A stretch of DNA of 60,856 nucleotides from Gemmatimonadota bacterium (GTDB lineage: Bacteria > Gemmatimonadota > Gemmatimonadetes > Gemmatimonadales > Gemmatimonadaceae). Numbering within the stretch: the first letter of the stretch is position 1; each line of letters begins with the position of its first letter. A model generated the notes under the pieces. The model made no database searches, was not told the DNA's origin, and saw only the letters and a list, made by a program, of their open reading frames with translations. Both the position numbers and the translations under genes were made by a program. Positions 17,382-26,278 of the stretch are shown one piece after another. The stretch spans positions 1 through 60,856 of the forward strand of contig JACQBG010000029.1 in the NCBI GenBank assembly GCA_016194585.1, read 5' to 3'.

Positions 17382-18190
17382 GACGCGCCGTCGGTGCGCT
17401 GCAGCAGCGCGGCCATCGCCGTGTGCAACCGCCGCACGGCCACGCGCGGCAGCGCGCGCGTGAACGCCTCGACGCCGTCGAGCACCGCGCCCGGGAGCAC
17501 GCGATGCAGCCACGCCGTCTTGAGGTGGCCGTTCGTCAGCGGGTTCGTGAACAGCCGCACGTCGCGCACGGCGAGCCCCGCGTCACGGGCCAGTGCCGCG
17601 AGTTCGTCCTCGTGCAGCAGGAAGATGTGCCCGTCGGCATCCGGCTTGAACTGCATCGCCTCGAAGCGCGACGGATCCGCCGTCTCGGTGAACCGCGGCC
17701 GGTCGGAGAGGAAGTAGCCGCCGTTCGGCGTCGAGAGCAGCACGTAGCCCCCGGGGCGCGTCAGCCGCGACACCTGCCGCAGGAACTCGTCGGGGTGCGC
17801 GACATGTTCGATGATCTCGGTGATCACCACGAGATCGAACGGTCGTTCGAATTCCAGGTCGAACACGTTCCCCGGCGCGTAGCGCACGGTGCCGCGCTCG
17901 TGCTTGAGGCGCACGTACCCCTCGAGGTCCGCGCGCAGATCGTTCCACGTCACGTCGTAGCCCTGCTCGGCGAGCCAGAGCGTGTAGTTCCCCTGCGCCG
18001 CCGCCAGGTCGAGCACGCGATCGCCGGGGCGCAGCACTCCCGCCGCCATCTCGAGCAGATGGCGCGCCCGGTTGCGATACGCGCGCGCGTGCCCGGGATT
18101 CGACCGCTCGCCGAACACCTCGACGCGGTCGAAGGCGTACACGTGCCGCCAGCTCTCCGGCCAGTCGGCCGCCGCGACGACGCGCTTCAC
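17378..18190 (-). CDS. SAM-dependent methyltransferase (class I)
   Basis: A 270-residue Rossmann-fold methyltransferase. Motif I is RVLDLAAAQGNYTLWLAEQ near residue 65, a variant in which the usual Asp-x-Gly-x-Gly-x-Gly is DLAAAQGN. Motif II/III includes DVTWNDLRADLEGY, and EIIEHVAHPDEFLRQVSRLTRPGG is typical of small-molecule enzymes. It sits among glycosyltransferases, so O- or N-methylation of a sugar is likely, perhaps as a chain-capping step. GTG 18190 is selected from the GTGA overlap with the preceding GT2 gene. Confidence 0.8.
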   Translation of the reverse strand: MKRVVAAADWPESWRHVYAFDRVEVFGERSNPGHARAYRNRARHLLEMAAGVLRPGDRVLDLAAAQGNYTLWLAEQGYDVTWNDLRADLEGYVRLKHERGTVRYAPGNVFDLEFERPFDLVVITEIIEHVAHPDEFLRQVSRLTRPGGYVLLSTPNGGYFLSDRPRFTETADPSRFEAMQFKPDADGHIFLLHEDELAALARDAGLAVRDVRLFTNPLTNGHLKTAWLHRVLPGAVLDGVEAFTRALPRVAVRRLHTAMAALLQRTDGAS

Positions 18191-19059
18191 GCGCCCCCCG
18201 AAGGCGGAGGGAACTCGGCGGCGGACGCGCGCTCCCATGACGCGACATGGCCGCGCACGTACGCGAGCTCGCGCGCCAGCGACCAGAAGGCACCGATCGT
18301 GTCGAGCGACCTCGGCGTCGAGCGGATCACGCCGAGGCGATACCGCACGATCGTGCGCAGGAGCGCCGCCGCCACGGGACGAGGCGCGCCATGCTTGTAC
18401 ATGAACCGCACCTCCGACTCGCGGTACGCGCCGAGTCGCGCCCCGCTGGACTGGCGCCGCGGCGGATGGTCCACCACCGCGTCGCGCACGAAGCGGATCG
18501 GGCCCAGCGACGCGAGCCGGATGCGCAGGTCCTGGTCCTCCATGTGCGGGTGGCGAAACCGCTCGTCGAAGCCGCCCACGCGCTCGAACGTGGCGGCGCG
18601 CACGAGGAAATTGCACGACCAGAGCTTTCCGCCGGTCTCGTTCACGGGCGCGTGCCAGAGCGGCGAACCGAATCCTCCCTCGCACGTCGTGCGCCCCTCG
18701 TACACGTCGGCGCCGGGCGCGAGCGCGGCCACGAACGAGGCGAGCCACGCCGGCGAGGGGACGGTGTCGTCGTCGGTGAACGCGAGCCATTCGCCCCGGG
18801 CCGCCTTCGCCCCGGCGTTGCGGTTCGCCGCCGGTCCGCGTCGCGGACCCTCGACCGTTCGCGCCCAGGGATGGGTCGCGGCGAGCGCCGTCGCCGCGCT
18901 CCCGGGCGCGCCGTCGTCGCTCACAACCACCTCGTATCGCGCGGCGTCCAACGTCTGCGCGCCCGGCGCGAGGCGGTCGAGGCAGCGACGCAGCAGGTCG
19001 GGACGGTCGCGCGTGGGGACGACGACGCTGATCAGCAGGCGGGTGTCCTGGGGCTTCAC
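18187..19059 (-). CDS. Glycosyltransferase family 2
   Basis: A 290-residue inverting GT-A enzyme. The nucleotide-binding segment LLISVVVPTRDRPDLLRRCLD and VVVSDDGAPG come first, then the metal-binding DXD in WLAFTDDDTVP and the acceptor-region GGFDERFRHPHMEDQDLRIRL. A C-terminal helix region binds membrane or partner. The start is uncertain: GTG 19059 is closest to the conserved N-terminus and leaves a 47-bp gap to the upstream gene, the only sizeable gap in this operon. The sugar is unknown. Confidence 0.8.
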   Translation of the reverse strand: MKPQDTRLLISVVVPTRDRPDLLRRCLDRLAPGAQTLDAARYEVVVSDDGAPGSAATALAATHPWARTVEGPRRGPAANRNAGAKAARGEWLAFTDDDTVPSPAWLASFVAALAPGADVYEGRTTCEGGFGSPLWHAPVNETGGKLWSCNFLVRAATFERVGGFDERFRHPHMEDQDLRIRLASLGPIRFVRDAVVDHPPRRQSSGARLGAYRESEVRFMYKHGAPRPVAAALLRTIVRYRLGVIRSTPRSLDTIGAFWSLARELAYVRGHVASWERASAAEFPPPSGGA

Positions 19060-19106
19060 GTGGGGTGCCGCCGGGCGGGCGCTCGCCCCGGCGTCGCTCG
19101 CTGAAT

Positions 19107-20252
19107 CTACGGCTTGCCCATGGCGGGCGCTCCCCCGGCCGCCTCGCGCAGCGCCGCGATGACGGCCACGGCGTACCGACGGTCGTCGAAATCGGCGGCC
19201 CTGCCGCGCGCCGCGTGCCCGAGGCGCTCGGCGAGCGATGGATCCCTGAGGATCCGGAGCACGGCGGCGGCCAGCGCCGGCGCGTCGCCATACGGCGTGA
19301 GCAGGCCGTCGCGGCCGTCGGTGATGATCTCGGCCGGCCCGCCGGCACTCCCCGCCACCACCGGCTTGCCGAGCGCCATCGCCTCGATGACGACGATGCC
19401 GAACGGCTCGTGGTCCGACGCATGCACGATGACGTCCATCGCCTGCATCCACTCGGGAACGTTCGACTGGAAGCCCGCGAGCCGTACGGCGTGCGACACC
19501 CCCAGCGCGCTCGCGCGCTCGGCGAGCGCGGCGCCGTAGCCCGGCTCCGTCTCGTGCGGGCCGCCCACGATCACCGCGTGCGCGTCGGGACGCGCCGCCA
19601 GGATCGCCGGCATCGCCTCCACGAGCACGTGCACCCCCTTCCACCGCTGGAGTCGCGCCACCATCCCGATGAGCGTGCCCCGTTCGGGAAGCCCCAGCCG
19701 CCGCCGCGCCTCGGCCGGCGTCGGGAGCGCCCGAGGGTCGAAGGCGTCGAGCGACGCACCGGGATATACGAGCCATTGTCTCGACTTCGGCGTCAGCCGG
19801 GCCTGTGCCGCTCCGCCCTCGCGCGACAGTACGAGGACGCCGCGCGCCGGCAGCCACGAAGCGACGCGGTCGAGCCAGTCGGGGCGTGGCGTGCCGACCT
19901 GATACCACACGCAGGGCGCGCCGGCGAGCCAGGCGGCGGGTCCAGCGGTGAGTTGCCCCGCCACCATCCAGCCGACCACGAGGTCGGCCTGCCTCGAGCG
20001 CGCCAGCGCCGCGACGCGACGGATCGCGCCGATGCGGCGGACCACGTTGCGGAACCGCCCGGCATCGACGACGTGCGTCTCGACGCCGAGGGCGCGCGCT
20101 TCGTCGACCATCGGCCCGTCGCGCAGGTAGCAGACGATCCACTCGACGCCATGCCCGCGGCCGTGCCGCAGGAGCTGGCGCAGCATCTGCTCACCGCCGC
20201 CGAACGGCGTGGCGAGCGGCATCACGACCAGTACGCGGAGCGGGCGCGTCAC
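19107..20252 (-). CDS. Glycosyltransferase family 4
   Basis: A 381-residue GT-B enzyme. Diagnostic segments are VLVVMPLATPFGGGEQMLRQLL at the N-terminus, GMVARLQRWKGVHVLVEAM at the start of the donor domain, and EPFGIVVIEAMALGKPVVAGSAGG with the EX7E motif. It belongs to the GT4 branch often found in capsule and O-antigen loci. GTG 20252 overlaps the preceding stop (GTGA). The donor sugar cannot be predicted from these motifs. Confidence 0.87.
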   Translation of the reverse strand: MTRPLRVLVVMPLATPFGGGEQMLRQLLRHGRGHGVEWIVCYLRDGPMVDEARALGVETHVVDAGRFRNVVRRIGAIRRVAALARSRQADLVVGWMVAGQLTAGPAAWLAGAPCVWYQVGTPRPDWLDRVASWLPARGVLVLSREGGAAQARLTPKSRQWLVYPGASLDAFDPRALPTPAEARRRLGLPERGTLIGMVARLQRWKGVHVLVEAMPAILAARPDAHAVIVGGPHETEPGYGAALAERASALGVSHAVRLAGFQSNVPEWMQAMDVIVHASDHEPFGIVVIEAMALGKPVVAGSAGGPAEIITDGRDGLLTPYGDAPALAAAVLRILRDPSLAERLGHAARGRAADFDDRRYAVAVIAALREAAGGAPAMGKP

Positions 20253-21226
20253 GCGGGGGGATGCTGTACGCGCGCCGCAGCGCCGGCGCGCGGTTCACGC
20301 ATCCAATGCCGCCAGCCGCGGATGCGACCGGCGAGCGTGGCGCGCCATCGCGCCCCGGCGTGCGCGTCGCCACGGAGCAACAGGCGAGGCAGTTGCGCGA
20401 GGCCGGGTTCGCCTCGCGTGCCGACGAGGAGCGCCCACGTAAGATACGCCAGGCGTGCGAGCCCACGCTGGTGCCCGAGCAGGACGAGCGTCTCGTTGTG
20501 CACCGCCTGCACCTGTGGCCGCGCCGCGAACACGCCGCGATGGCGCTGGTCGTCGTCGTGGCGCGGCGCGATGTGGTGGTCGACGGCGATCGCGGGATCG
20601 TAGACGAGCGTCCATCCGGCGCGCCGCAGGGGCAGGCACAGAGCGAGCTCCCAGAACATCTGCGCCCCCTCCCCTTCGAGCCGCGTGTCGAAGCCGAGCG
20701 CCCGCAGGAGGGGGGCCCGGAAGGCGGCGTCGACCCCCTTGAGCACGTCCACCGGGCGCGGTGCGCCCGCGCCGAGGTGGTGGTTGCCGATCACGCGGCC
20801 GAACCACTGCACGCGCCCGACGTCGGTGCGGTCGCCTCGCTCGAGCGGTTGCCAGTCGCGCCCCCCGACGCCCCCGACCCGGGGATCGGCGAACGCCGCA
20901 CCGATGCGCGCGAGCCAGTCGGGGCGCGGCTCGGCGTCGTCGTCGGTGAGGGCGACGACGTCGCCGCGGCAGCGCGCGAGCGCCGCGTTCATCGCGGCGA
21001 TCACTCCCGGCTCGTCCGTCGGCGCGCGCACGACCGGTACCCGCAGCGCGGGCTCGAGCGCGTCGAGCGCGGCGCCGGTCTCGGCGTCGTCCGCGCGCAC
21101 GCCGACCACGATCTCCAGCGGCGGCGCCGTCTGCGCCGAAAGCGCGCGCAGGCACCGCGCGAGCGATTCCGGGCGGCGCCACGAGGGGACGAGAACCGAG
21201 ACGGTCGGCACGTTCACAGTATGCAT
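20249..21226 (-). CDS. Glycosyltransferase family 2, first gene of the 7-gene glycan operon
   Basis: A 325-residue GT-A enzyme with VSVLVPSWRRPESLARCLRAL, the metal site VALTDDDAEPRPDWLARIG, and KGVDAAFRAPLLRALGFD in the acceptor region. The C-terminal ~70 residues are Arg/Ala/Leu-rich and may lie on the membrane. ATG 21226 is the simplest start; a GTG at 21216, five residues before the conserved VLVPS core, is possible too. The gene diverges from the ABC exporter across about 107 bp that contain a palindromic operator-like sequence. It likely adds an early sugar of the exported glycan, but the specificity is unknown. Confidence 0.8.
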   Translation of the reverse strand: MHTVNVPTVSVLVPSWRRPESLARCLRALSAQTAPPLEIVVGVRADDAETGAALDALEPALRVPVVRAPTDEPGVIAAMNAALARCRGDVVALTDDDAEPRPDWLARIGAAFADPRVGGVGGRDWQPLERGDRTDVGRVQWFGRVIGNHHLGAGAPRPVDVLKGVDAAFRAPLLRALGFDTRLEGEGAQMFWELALCLPLRRAGWTLVYDPAIAVDHHIAPRHDDDQRHRGVFAARPQVQAVHNETLVLLGHQRGLARLAYLTWALLVGTRGEPGLAQLPRLLLRGDAHAGARWRATLAGRIRGWRHWMREPRAGAAARVQHPPA

Positions 21227-21247
21227 CGGGGGCGCGGCACCGGCCAA

Positions 21248-21291
21248 GCCGAGCGCTCGGCATTTCGCTCGGCCGGGCCGAACGGTAGAAT
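21248..21291. promoter_or_regulatory. Divergent promoter region with palindrome, wzm-like/GT2
   Basis: A perfect 14-bp palindrome GCCGAGCGCTCGGC (21248-21261) is followed by a further CGCTCGG half-site at 21266-21272. A -10-like TAGAAT lies at 21286-21291, facing the ABC permease gene 42 bp downstream; its -35 is poor. This arrangement suggests a regulator bound between the two divergent glycan operons. It is inferred from symmetry only. Confidence 0.4.
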
Positions 21292-21333
21292 CCACGAGGC
21301 CATGCCCCCACGACCCTCCGCCACCCGCCGCGC

Positions 21334-22158
21334 GTGAGCGACGTCCTCCACGTCATCCGCCCCATCGGCGATCGTCGCTTCCCCGATCTCGCGGAAGTGT
21401 GGCGGTTCCGCGACCTGTGTGGCGCCCTCGGACGCCGCGACGTCACCCTGCGCTACCGGCAGACGCTGCTCGGCGTGGTGTGGGTGGTGCTGCAGCCCCT
21501 CATCGCCGGCGGGCTGTTCACCGTCGTGTTCGGCAAGGTCGCCAAGCTGCCGAGCGACGGGATCCCGTATTTCCTCTTCGCGTACAGCGGATTCGTGGCG
21601 TGGACGGCGTTCCAGAACGCCCTCACGCGCAGCAGCGGCTCCCTGCTCGCGCAGGCGAGTCTCGTGACGAAGGTGTATTTCCCGCGCCTCGTGCTGCCGC
21701 TCTCGTCGCTCTGGAGCACGGCGGTCGATTTCCTCGTCGGGCTGACGTCGCTGGCCGTGCTCCTCGCCGTATACCGCGTGGCGCCCGGGTGGCCGCTCCT
21801 CACGCTCCCGCTCTGGATCGCGCTCCTCCACGCGATGGGGCTCGGGCTCGGCACGCTCGCCGCGGCGCTCTCCGTGCGCTATCGCGACCTGCAGTACGCG
21901 CTCCCCGTGCTCGTGCAGCTGCTGCTGTACGCGAGCCCCGTCGCGTACGGCACCGCCGCGGTGCCGGCGCGGTTCCGCGCGCTCTACGTGCTGAATCCGC
22001 TCGCCGGGACGTTGGACGGATTCCGCTGGTCGGTGGCCGGCACCGCGCCGCCGTCGACACTGTCGGTGACGATGGCGGTCGCGGGCGCGCTCGTCTCGCT
22101 CGCCGTCGGCCTCGTCTTCTTCGCGCGCTTCGAGCGCCGGCTCGCCGATGTCATCTAG
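21334..22158 (+). CDS. ABC transporter permease for polysaccharide export (Wzm-like)
   Basis: A 274-residue ABC-2 type membrane protein with six hydrophobic segments. The N-terminal cytoplasmic amphipathic part runs into LRYRQTLLGVVWVVLQPLIAGGLFTVVFG, the hallmark of O-antigen/teichoic-acid exporters, and PYFLFAYSGFVAWTAFQNAL and LYVLNPLAGTLDGFRWSVAG are further signatures. It forms the channel through which an undecaprenyl-linked glycan crosses the inner membrane, powered by the ATPase encoded next. It starts at GTG 21334 after a short leader. It overlaps the ATPase gene by 11 bp, as expected for a matched pair. Confidence 0.92.
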   Translation: MSDVLHVIRPIGDRRFPDLAEVWRFRDLCGALGRRDVTLRYRQTLLGVVWVVLQPLIAGGLFTVVFGKVAKLPSDGIPYFLFAYSGFVAWTAFQNALTRSSGSLLAQASLVTKVYFPRLVLPLSSLWSTAVDFLVGLTSLAVLLAVYRVAPGWPLLTLPLWIALLHAMGLGLGTLAAALSVRYRDLQYALPVLVQLLLYASPVAYGTAAVPARFRALYVLNPLAGTLDGFRWSVAGTAPPSTLSVTMAVAGALVSLAVGLVFFARFERRLADVI

Positions 22159-23392
22159 CGCCGCCGGCGAGATGGCGATCGGCGTCGCGGGGCTTTCCAA
22201 GGCCTACCGGCTCGGCGTGGACGGCGGCGCGACGACGTTCCGCGAGGCGCTCATCCAGAAGGTGAAAGGGAGCGCGCCCGCGGCGACGGACATCCTGTGG
22301 GCGCTCAAGGACGTGACGTTCGACATCCGGCGTGGCGAGACGGTCGGCATCATCGGCCGCAACGGCGCCGGCAAGAGCACGCTGCTCAAGCTGCTCTCGC
22401 GCATCACCTGGCCCACCGAGGGGGAGATCCGGCTCTACGGACGCATCGGGAGTCTGCTCGAGGTCGGCACGGGGTTCCATCCGGAACTCACGGGGCGCGA
22501 GAACGTGTATCTCAACGGCACGATCCTCGGCATGCGGCGCGCCGAGATCGCGCGCCGCTTCGACGAGATCGTCGCGTTCGCCGAGATCGAGCGGTTCCTC
22601 GACACCCCCGTGAAGCGCTACAGCAGCGGGATGTACGTGCGCCTCGCGTTCGCGGTCGCGGCGCACCTCGATCCGGAGATCCTCGTCGTCGACGAGGTGC
22701 TCGCCGTCGGCGATGCCGCGTTCCAGCGGAAATGCCTCGGCAAGATGGGGGAGGTGGCGCGCGAGGAAGGGCGCGCCGTGCTCTTCGTGAGCCACAACAT
22801 GGTGGCGATCACGGCGCTGTGCGAGCGCGGCATCCTGCTTGAGCAGGGGCGCCTCACCGCCGACGGCGCCGCCGGCGCGGTCGTGCAGCAGTACCTGCGT
22901 TCGCTCGAGACGCTCGGCGTGACGCCGCTCGCCGACCGCGCCGACCGGCGCGGCACGGGCGCGCTCCGCTTCGAGTCGCTCGCCATCGTGAACGCGGCCA
23001 CGGGAGGCGGCCTCGTGCGCTCGGGCGACGACGTGCGGCTCGAGGTACGCTATCGCAGCGACGCGCCGTCGCTCACCAACGTGCACATCGATGCCGTCAT
23101 CCACGGCCCGTTCGACGAGCAGCTCTGCCAGCTGTCGAGCACGGCGCAGCGTGGCGAGTTCGAGCGCGTGCCCGGGGGCGGGGTCTTCACCTGCCGCATC
23201 CCCCGGCTCCCGCTCGAGGCGGGGACGTATCGCGTGACGCTCTACTGCACCGTCAACGGCGACATCGCCGACTGGGTGATGCACGCCGGGTCGATCGACG
23301 TCGAGCCCGGCGACTATTTCGGCACGGGGCGCACGAACTTCGAGGGACAGGGGCACTTCCTCGTCACGCACGCGTGGGACGTCGAGGGGTGA
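22148..23392 (+). CDS. ABC transporter ATPase with C-terminal glycan-binding domain (Wzt-like)
   Basis: A 414-residue exporter ATPase. The nucleotide-binding domain has Walker A GIIGRNGAGKSTLL near residue 66, the signature YSSGMYVRLAFA near 157 and Walker B EILVVDEVLAVGD. Beyond residue ~265 is an extra beta-sandwich of about 150 residues (VRLEVRYRSD through TYRVTLYCTVNGDIADWV) like the Wzt C-terminal domain that recognises the terminal modification of the finished glycan. A chain-end modified glycan, perhaps by the methyltransferase in the divergent operon, is therefore plausible. A compact hairpin follows the stop. Confidence 0.92.
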   Translation: MSSSAAGEMAIGVAGLSKAYRLGVDGGATTFREALIQKVKGSAPAATDILWALKDVTFDIRRGETVGIIGRNGAGKSTLLKLLSRITWPTEGEIRLYGRIGSLLEVGTGFHPELTGRENVYLNGTILGMRRAEIARRFDEIVAFAEIERFLDTPVKRYSSGMYVRLAFAVAAHLDPEILVVDEVLAVGDAAFQRKCLGKMGEVAREEGRAVLFVSHNMVAITALCERGILLEQGRLTADGAAGAVVQQYLRSLETLGVTPLADRADRRGTGALRFESLAIVNAATGGGLVRSGDDVRLEVRYRSDAPSLTNVHIDAVIHGPFDEQLCQLSSTAQRGEFERVPGGGVFTCRIPRLPLEAGTYRVTLYCTVNGDIADWVMHAGSIDVEPGDYFGTGRTNFEGQGHFLVTHAWDVEG

Positions 23393-23408
23393 CCGTCGCG
23401 GGCGACGG
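23393..23408. terminator. Compact hairpin between convergent wzt-like and GT-FkbM genes
   Basis: CCGTCGC (23393-23399) is followed after two bases by its exact complement GCGACGG (23402-23408). It sits just after the wzt-like stop and before the stop of the convergent gene. There is no T tract, so termination efficiency is uncertain. Confidence 0.4.
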
Positions 23409-23417
23409 ACGGATCGC

Positions 23418-25118
23418 TCAGGGCCGCTCCTCGCGCCACGCATAGACGAGCGCGAACCAGGCCATCCCCGGCGCCGGCGGCTGGAACACGGGCTTCGTGG
23501 CGGCGTTCGTCTGCTCGTCGAGGTCGTGCACGAAGTACCGGAAGCCGTGCGCGTCGAGCAGGTCGAGGATCGCGCCCAACCGCTGCGGGCCGCCGTACCA
23601 CCCGTGGTACTCGAACACCATCGAGCGGATGGAGCGGAGCTTCCCCGACGCCGCGAGTTCGTGCAGCACCTCGAACTCCGCGCCTTCGATGTTGAGCTTG
23701 AGGAAGTCGACTTCCTCGGTGACGTAGCGGCTCAGCGGCTCGACCTTCACGCGGATGTTGCCGCCGGCGGCGGAGAGCGCGCCCCCCGCTTGCCCGTCGG
23801 ACGCGAACGCCATCTCGCCGTCGGCGGCGCCGATCGCGCAATGCACCAGCCGGACGTCGCCCGCGCCGTTCGCCGAGAGGTTCTCGCGCAGCAGATGGAA
23901 CAGCGCCGGGTCCGGCTCGAACGCGACGATGCGCGCCCGCGGATGGTCGCGACGCGTCGCCAGCGAGAACATCCCGATGTTCGCGCCGCCATCGATGACG
24001 AATGGCGCGGGGTTCGTCGTTTGGAACGCGTAGTTGCGCCGGACGAACTCGTCCTTGTACTGCATGAAGGCGTTCGGTCCGTCGGTGATGCGCAGCCGCA
24101 GGCCGCCGACGGTCACCGTCGCGCCGGCGGGCGCGTTCCACAGACGGAGGCGCACCCGCTCGAGCCGGAGTTCGCTCCGCAACCAGCCGAGGTGTCCACG
24201 CGTGCGACCCGCGAACTCCCACCATCGCTTGAACCATGCGGCGAGCCCGAGGCGCGTACGCCGCGCCAGCCGGCGCACGAGCGGCACGGGAGGACCGTCG
24301 ATCGCCAGGCGCCACCGCTCGGCGGAGCCGGGCTGCTCGCGCACGTCCGACGGCCAGACGATCGACTCCGGCGCCGGAGCCGGCGCCGACACGGGCTCCC
24401 ACCCCGCCGCGTGCGGCGAGTTCGTGGCGCGCTCGTCGTACCCGATGTGCTGCACCATCGACGTCGCCGGGAAGAGGAAGAGGCCGCCCCGCGCGAGCAT
24501 GTGCAGGTTGAATCGGATGTCCCACGTGCCGAGCTGTTGTTCGTGGATCGGCGAGTCCATCAGGTCGCGTCCGAAGCGAGACGGATCGATCCCCCTCGCG
24601 AGGCATTCGTCGCGCCGCTCGAGCGCCGTCGCGTCGAGCATGCCGTCCCACGCGCGACGCCAGGTGCCCCACATCAGCCCCGACATCCGCCCGGTGAAGT
24701 ACGGCTGCGTCACGCCCGGCGGCGTCACCGACGGATGCGTCCACGCCGTCACGCCCATCACCTGCGGCACGTCACGATAGCGCGTCAGTGCGGTGCACAG
24801 GAACGCGTACGTCCCCGGCACGGACTCGAGGTCCTCCTCGACGATCACCGCCATCTCGTGCTCGGCCAGCACGCGCGTGATGCCACGCTGCTCCGACTCC
24901 GACACCCCGAGGTTCACCGGCGATTCCACGATGGTGATGCGTGTCCAATCCACGGTCCGCAGTTCGGCGCGCACGGCCGCGACGTCGGCGGCGACCGACG
25001 CGTCGCGCGCCCCGTCGCTGAACGCGTAGATCATCGGCACGTCGTTCGCCCGCAGCGACGCGAGGGTGCGGCGCAGCAGGTCGGCGCGCCGGTAGGCGAA
25101 GAGCACGACGGGGATCAT
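23418..25118 (-). CDS. Fusion: GT-A glycosyltransferase + FkbM-family methyltransferase
   Basis: A 566-residue two-domain protein that ends the long exopolysaccharide operon. Residues 1-~290 begin MIPVVLFAYRRADLLRRTLASL and contain VIVEEDLESVPGTYAFL, the acidic site of a GT2/GNT-I-like fold. Residues ~340-566 are an FkbM methyltransferase: FVIDGGANIGMFSLATRRD (SAM site), RIVAFEPDPALFHLLREN, and EVDFLKLNIEGAEFEVLHEL. The protein probably transfers a sugar and O-methylates it or a neighbour. Both domains look intact. ATG 25118 overlaps the upstream stop as ATGA. Confidence 0.85.
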   Translation of the reverse strand: MIPVVLFAYRRADLLRRTLASLRANDVPMIYAFSDGARDASVAADVAAVRAELRTVDWTRITIVESPVNLGVSESEQRGITRVLAEHEMAVIVEEDLESVPGTYAFLCTALTRYRDVPQVMGVTAWTHPSVTPPGVTQPYFTGRMSGLMWGTWRRAWDGMLDATALERRDECLARGIDPSRFGRDLMDSPIHEQQLGTWDIRFNLHMLARGGLFLFPATSMVQHIGYDERATNSPHAAGWEPVSAPAPAPESIVWPSDVREQPGSAERWRLAIDGPPVPLVRRLARRTRLGLAAWFKRWWEFAGRTRGHLGWLRSELRLERVRLRLWNAPAGATVTVGGLRLRITDGPNAFMQYKDEFVRRNYAFQTTNPAPFVIDGGANIGMFSLATRRDHPRARIVAFEPDPALFHLLRENLSANGAGDVRLVHCAIGAADGEMAFASDGQAGGALSAAGGNIRVKVEPLSRYVTEEVDFLKLNIEGAEFEVLHELAASGKLRSIRSMVFEYHGWYGGPQRLGAILDLLDAHGFRYFVHDLDEQTNAATKPVFQPPAPGMAWFALVYAWREERP

Positions 25119-26278
25119 GTCGACTCCAAGATAGGCGGCCGCCCCTCGGCGCACGCGCGGAAGAGCTCGACGTACCGTGGCGCGAGCCGCGTCCACGAGA
25201 ACCGGTCGCGCACCCACGCGTGGCGTGCTTCGGCCGCACGGTCGTCCGCCCCCGCGCGGCCCGCAAGCAGTTCCGCGAGCGCCCCGGCCAGCACGCCCGG
25301 GCGCGTGAGGTCGGCGCGCCGGCCGTGCGGCCCGAAGAGATACGCCGTCGTCGGGGTCTCGTGCACGACGCACGGCACGCCGCTCATCAGCGCCTCGAGG
25401 TAGGCGAGCCCGAACCCCTCGCGCACCGACGCGAGCACGAACACGTCCGCGGCGCCGTACGCCGCGAGCGCGGTCGCGCGGTCCACCGAACGCATCGTCA
25501 CCTGCCCTGCGCCAAGCGCCTCGGCGGCGAGCTGGCGCAGCGCCGGCGTCTCCGCCGTGTCTGCACCGAGCAGCAGCAGGTGCGGCCGCGGGGCGCCGAG
25601 TGCCGCGACCTCGCGCACCACGTAGTCCATCCGCTTCACGCTCACGTCCAACGCACCGACGCTCAGCACGAGCGGGCCGTCGGCCGGCACGCCGAGCGCG
25701 CGCCGGACCGCGCGGCGCGCATCGTCCGTGGGCCGCACGAACGTCCCGGGCACGTCGATGCCATGCGGCAGGAGCACCTGCCGCTCCGGCGATTCGCCGC
25801 GCGCGAGCGCCGCGGCCAGGTGCTCGGGACTCACCTGCTGCACGAGGTCGCAGCGCGTGAACGGGCGCGTCGTCGCCCCGCCGTTATAGAAGAGCATCCG
25901 GTAGCGCTGCCCGCTCGCGCGGCGCCAGTGCCAGAGCGCATTGCCGAGGTTGAGGTCGGCGAAGTACACGAGATCCGGGTCGCCGCCGACGAGCGACGGC
26001 AGGAAGGAGAGCGCGAAGCTCTCCTGCTCGACCACGTACGGGACGCGCCGCAGCAGGGCGCCGAGCAACCCGGCGGCGGCGCCGCGGCGGCTGAGCGCAC
26101 CGACGTGGCGCTCCGTCGCGAGCAACGCCGCGCCACCGCCGAACACCGTCACCTCGACGTCGTCGCGGCCCGCCAGCGCCGCCGCGCACTCGCGCGTGAA
26201 GGTCTCGAAGCCGCGCGCCTCGCGGCCGAGCCCGCTGCACGGCAGGAACACCCGCACGCGACGCGCCGGCGATGCCAT
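25115..26278 (-). CDS. Glycosyltransferase family 4
   Basis: A 387-residue GT-B enzyme beginning RRVRVFLPCSGLGREARGFETF, a pattern found in GT4 enzymes of capsule loci. The donor domain shows VLLPHGIDVPG, LVLSVGALDVSVKRMDYVV and VREGFGLAYLEALMSGVPCVVHETP with a recognisable EX7E. ATG 26278 is used rather than the farther upstream in-frame Met at 26341, because it overlaps the preceding methyltransferase stop by one base (TGATG) and starts just before the conserved core. The substrate is unknown. Confidence 0.85.
   Translation of the reverse strand: MASPARRVRVFLPCSGLGREARGFETFTRECAAALAGRDDVEVTVFGGGAALLATERHVGALSRRGAAAGLLGALLRRVPYVVEQESFALSFLPSLVGGDPDLVYFADLNLGNALWHWRRASGQRYRMLFYNGGATTRPFTRCDLVQQVSPEHLAAALARGESPERQVLLPHGIDVPGTFVRPTDDARRAVRRALGVPADGPLVLSVGALDVSVKRMDYVVREVAALGAPRPHLLLLGADTAETPALRQLAAEALGAGQVTMRSVDRATALAAYGAADVFVLASVREGFGLAYLEALMSGVPCVVHETPTTAYLFGPHGRRADLTRPGVLAGALAELLAGRAGADDRAAEARHAWVRDRFSWTRLAPRYVELFRACAEGRPPILEST

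Noticed and set aside
13230-17717. A plus-strand open frame of about 1,495 codons across the glycan operon
   Set aside because: It is antisense to three well-supported genes, and its translation is mainly Arg, Ala, His and Glu repeats with no domain. This is the expected by-product of GC-rich third codon positions.
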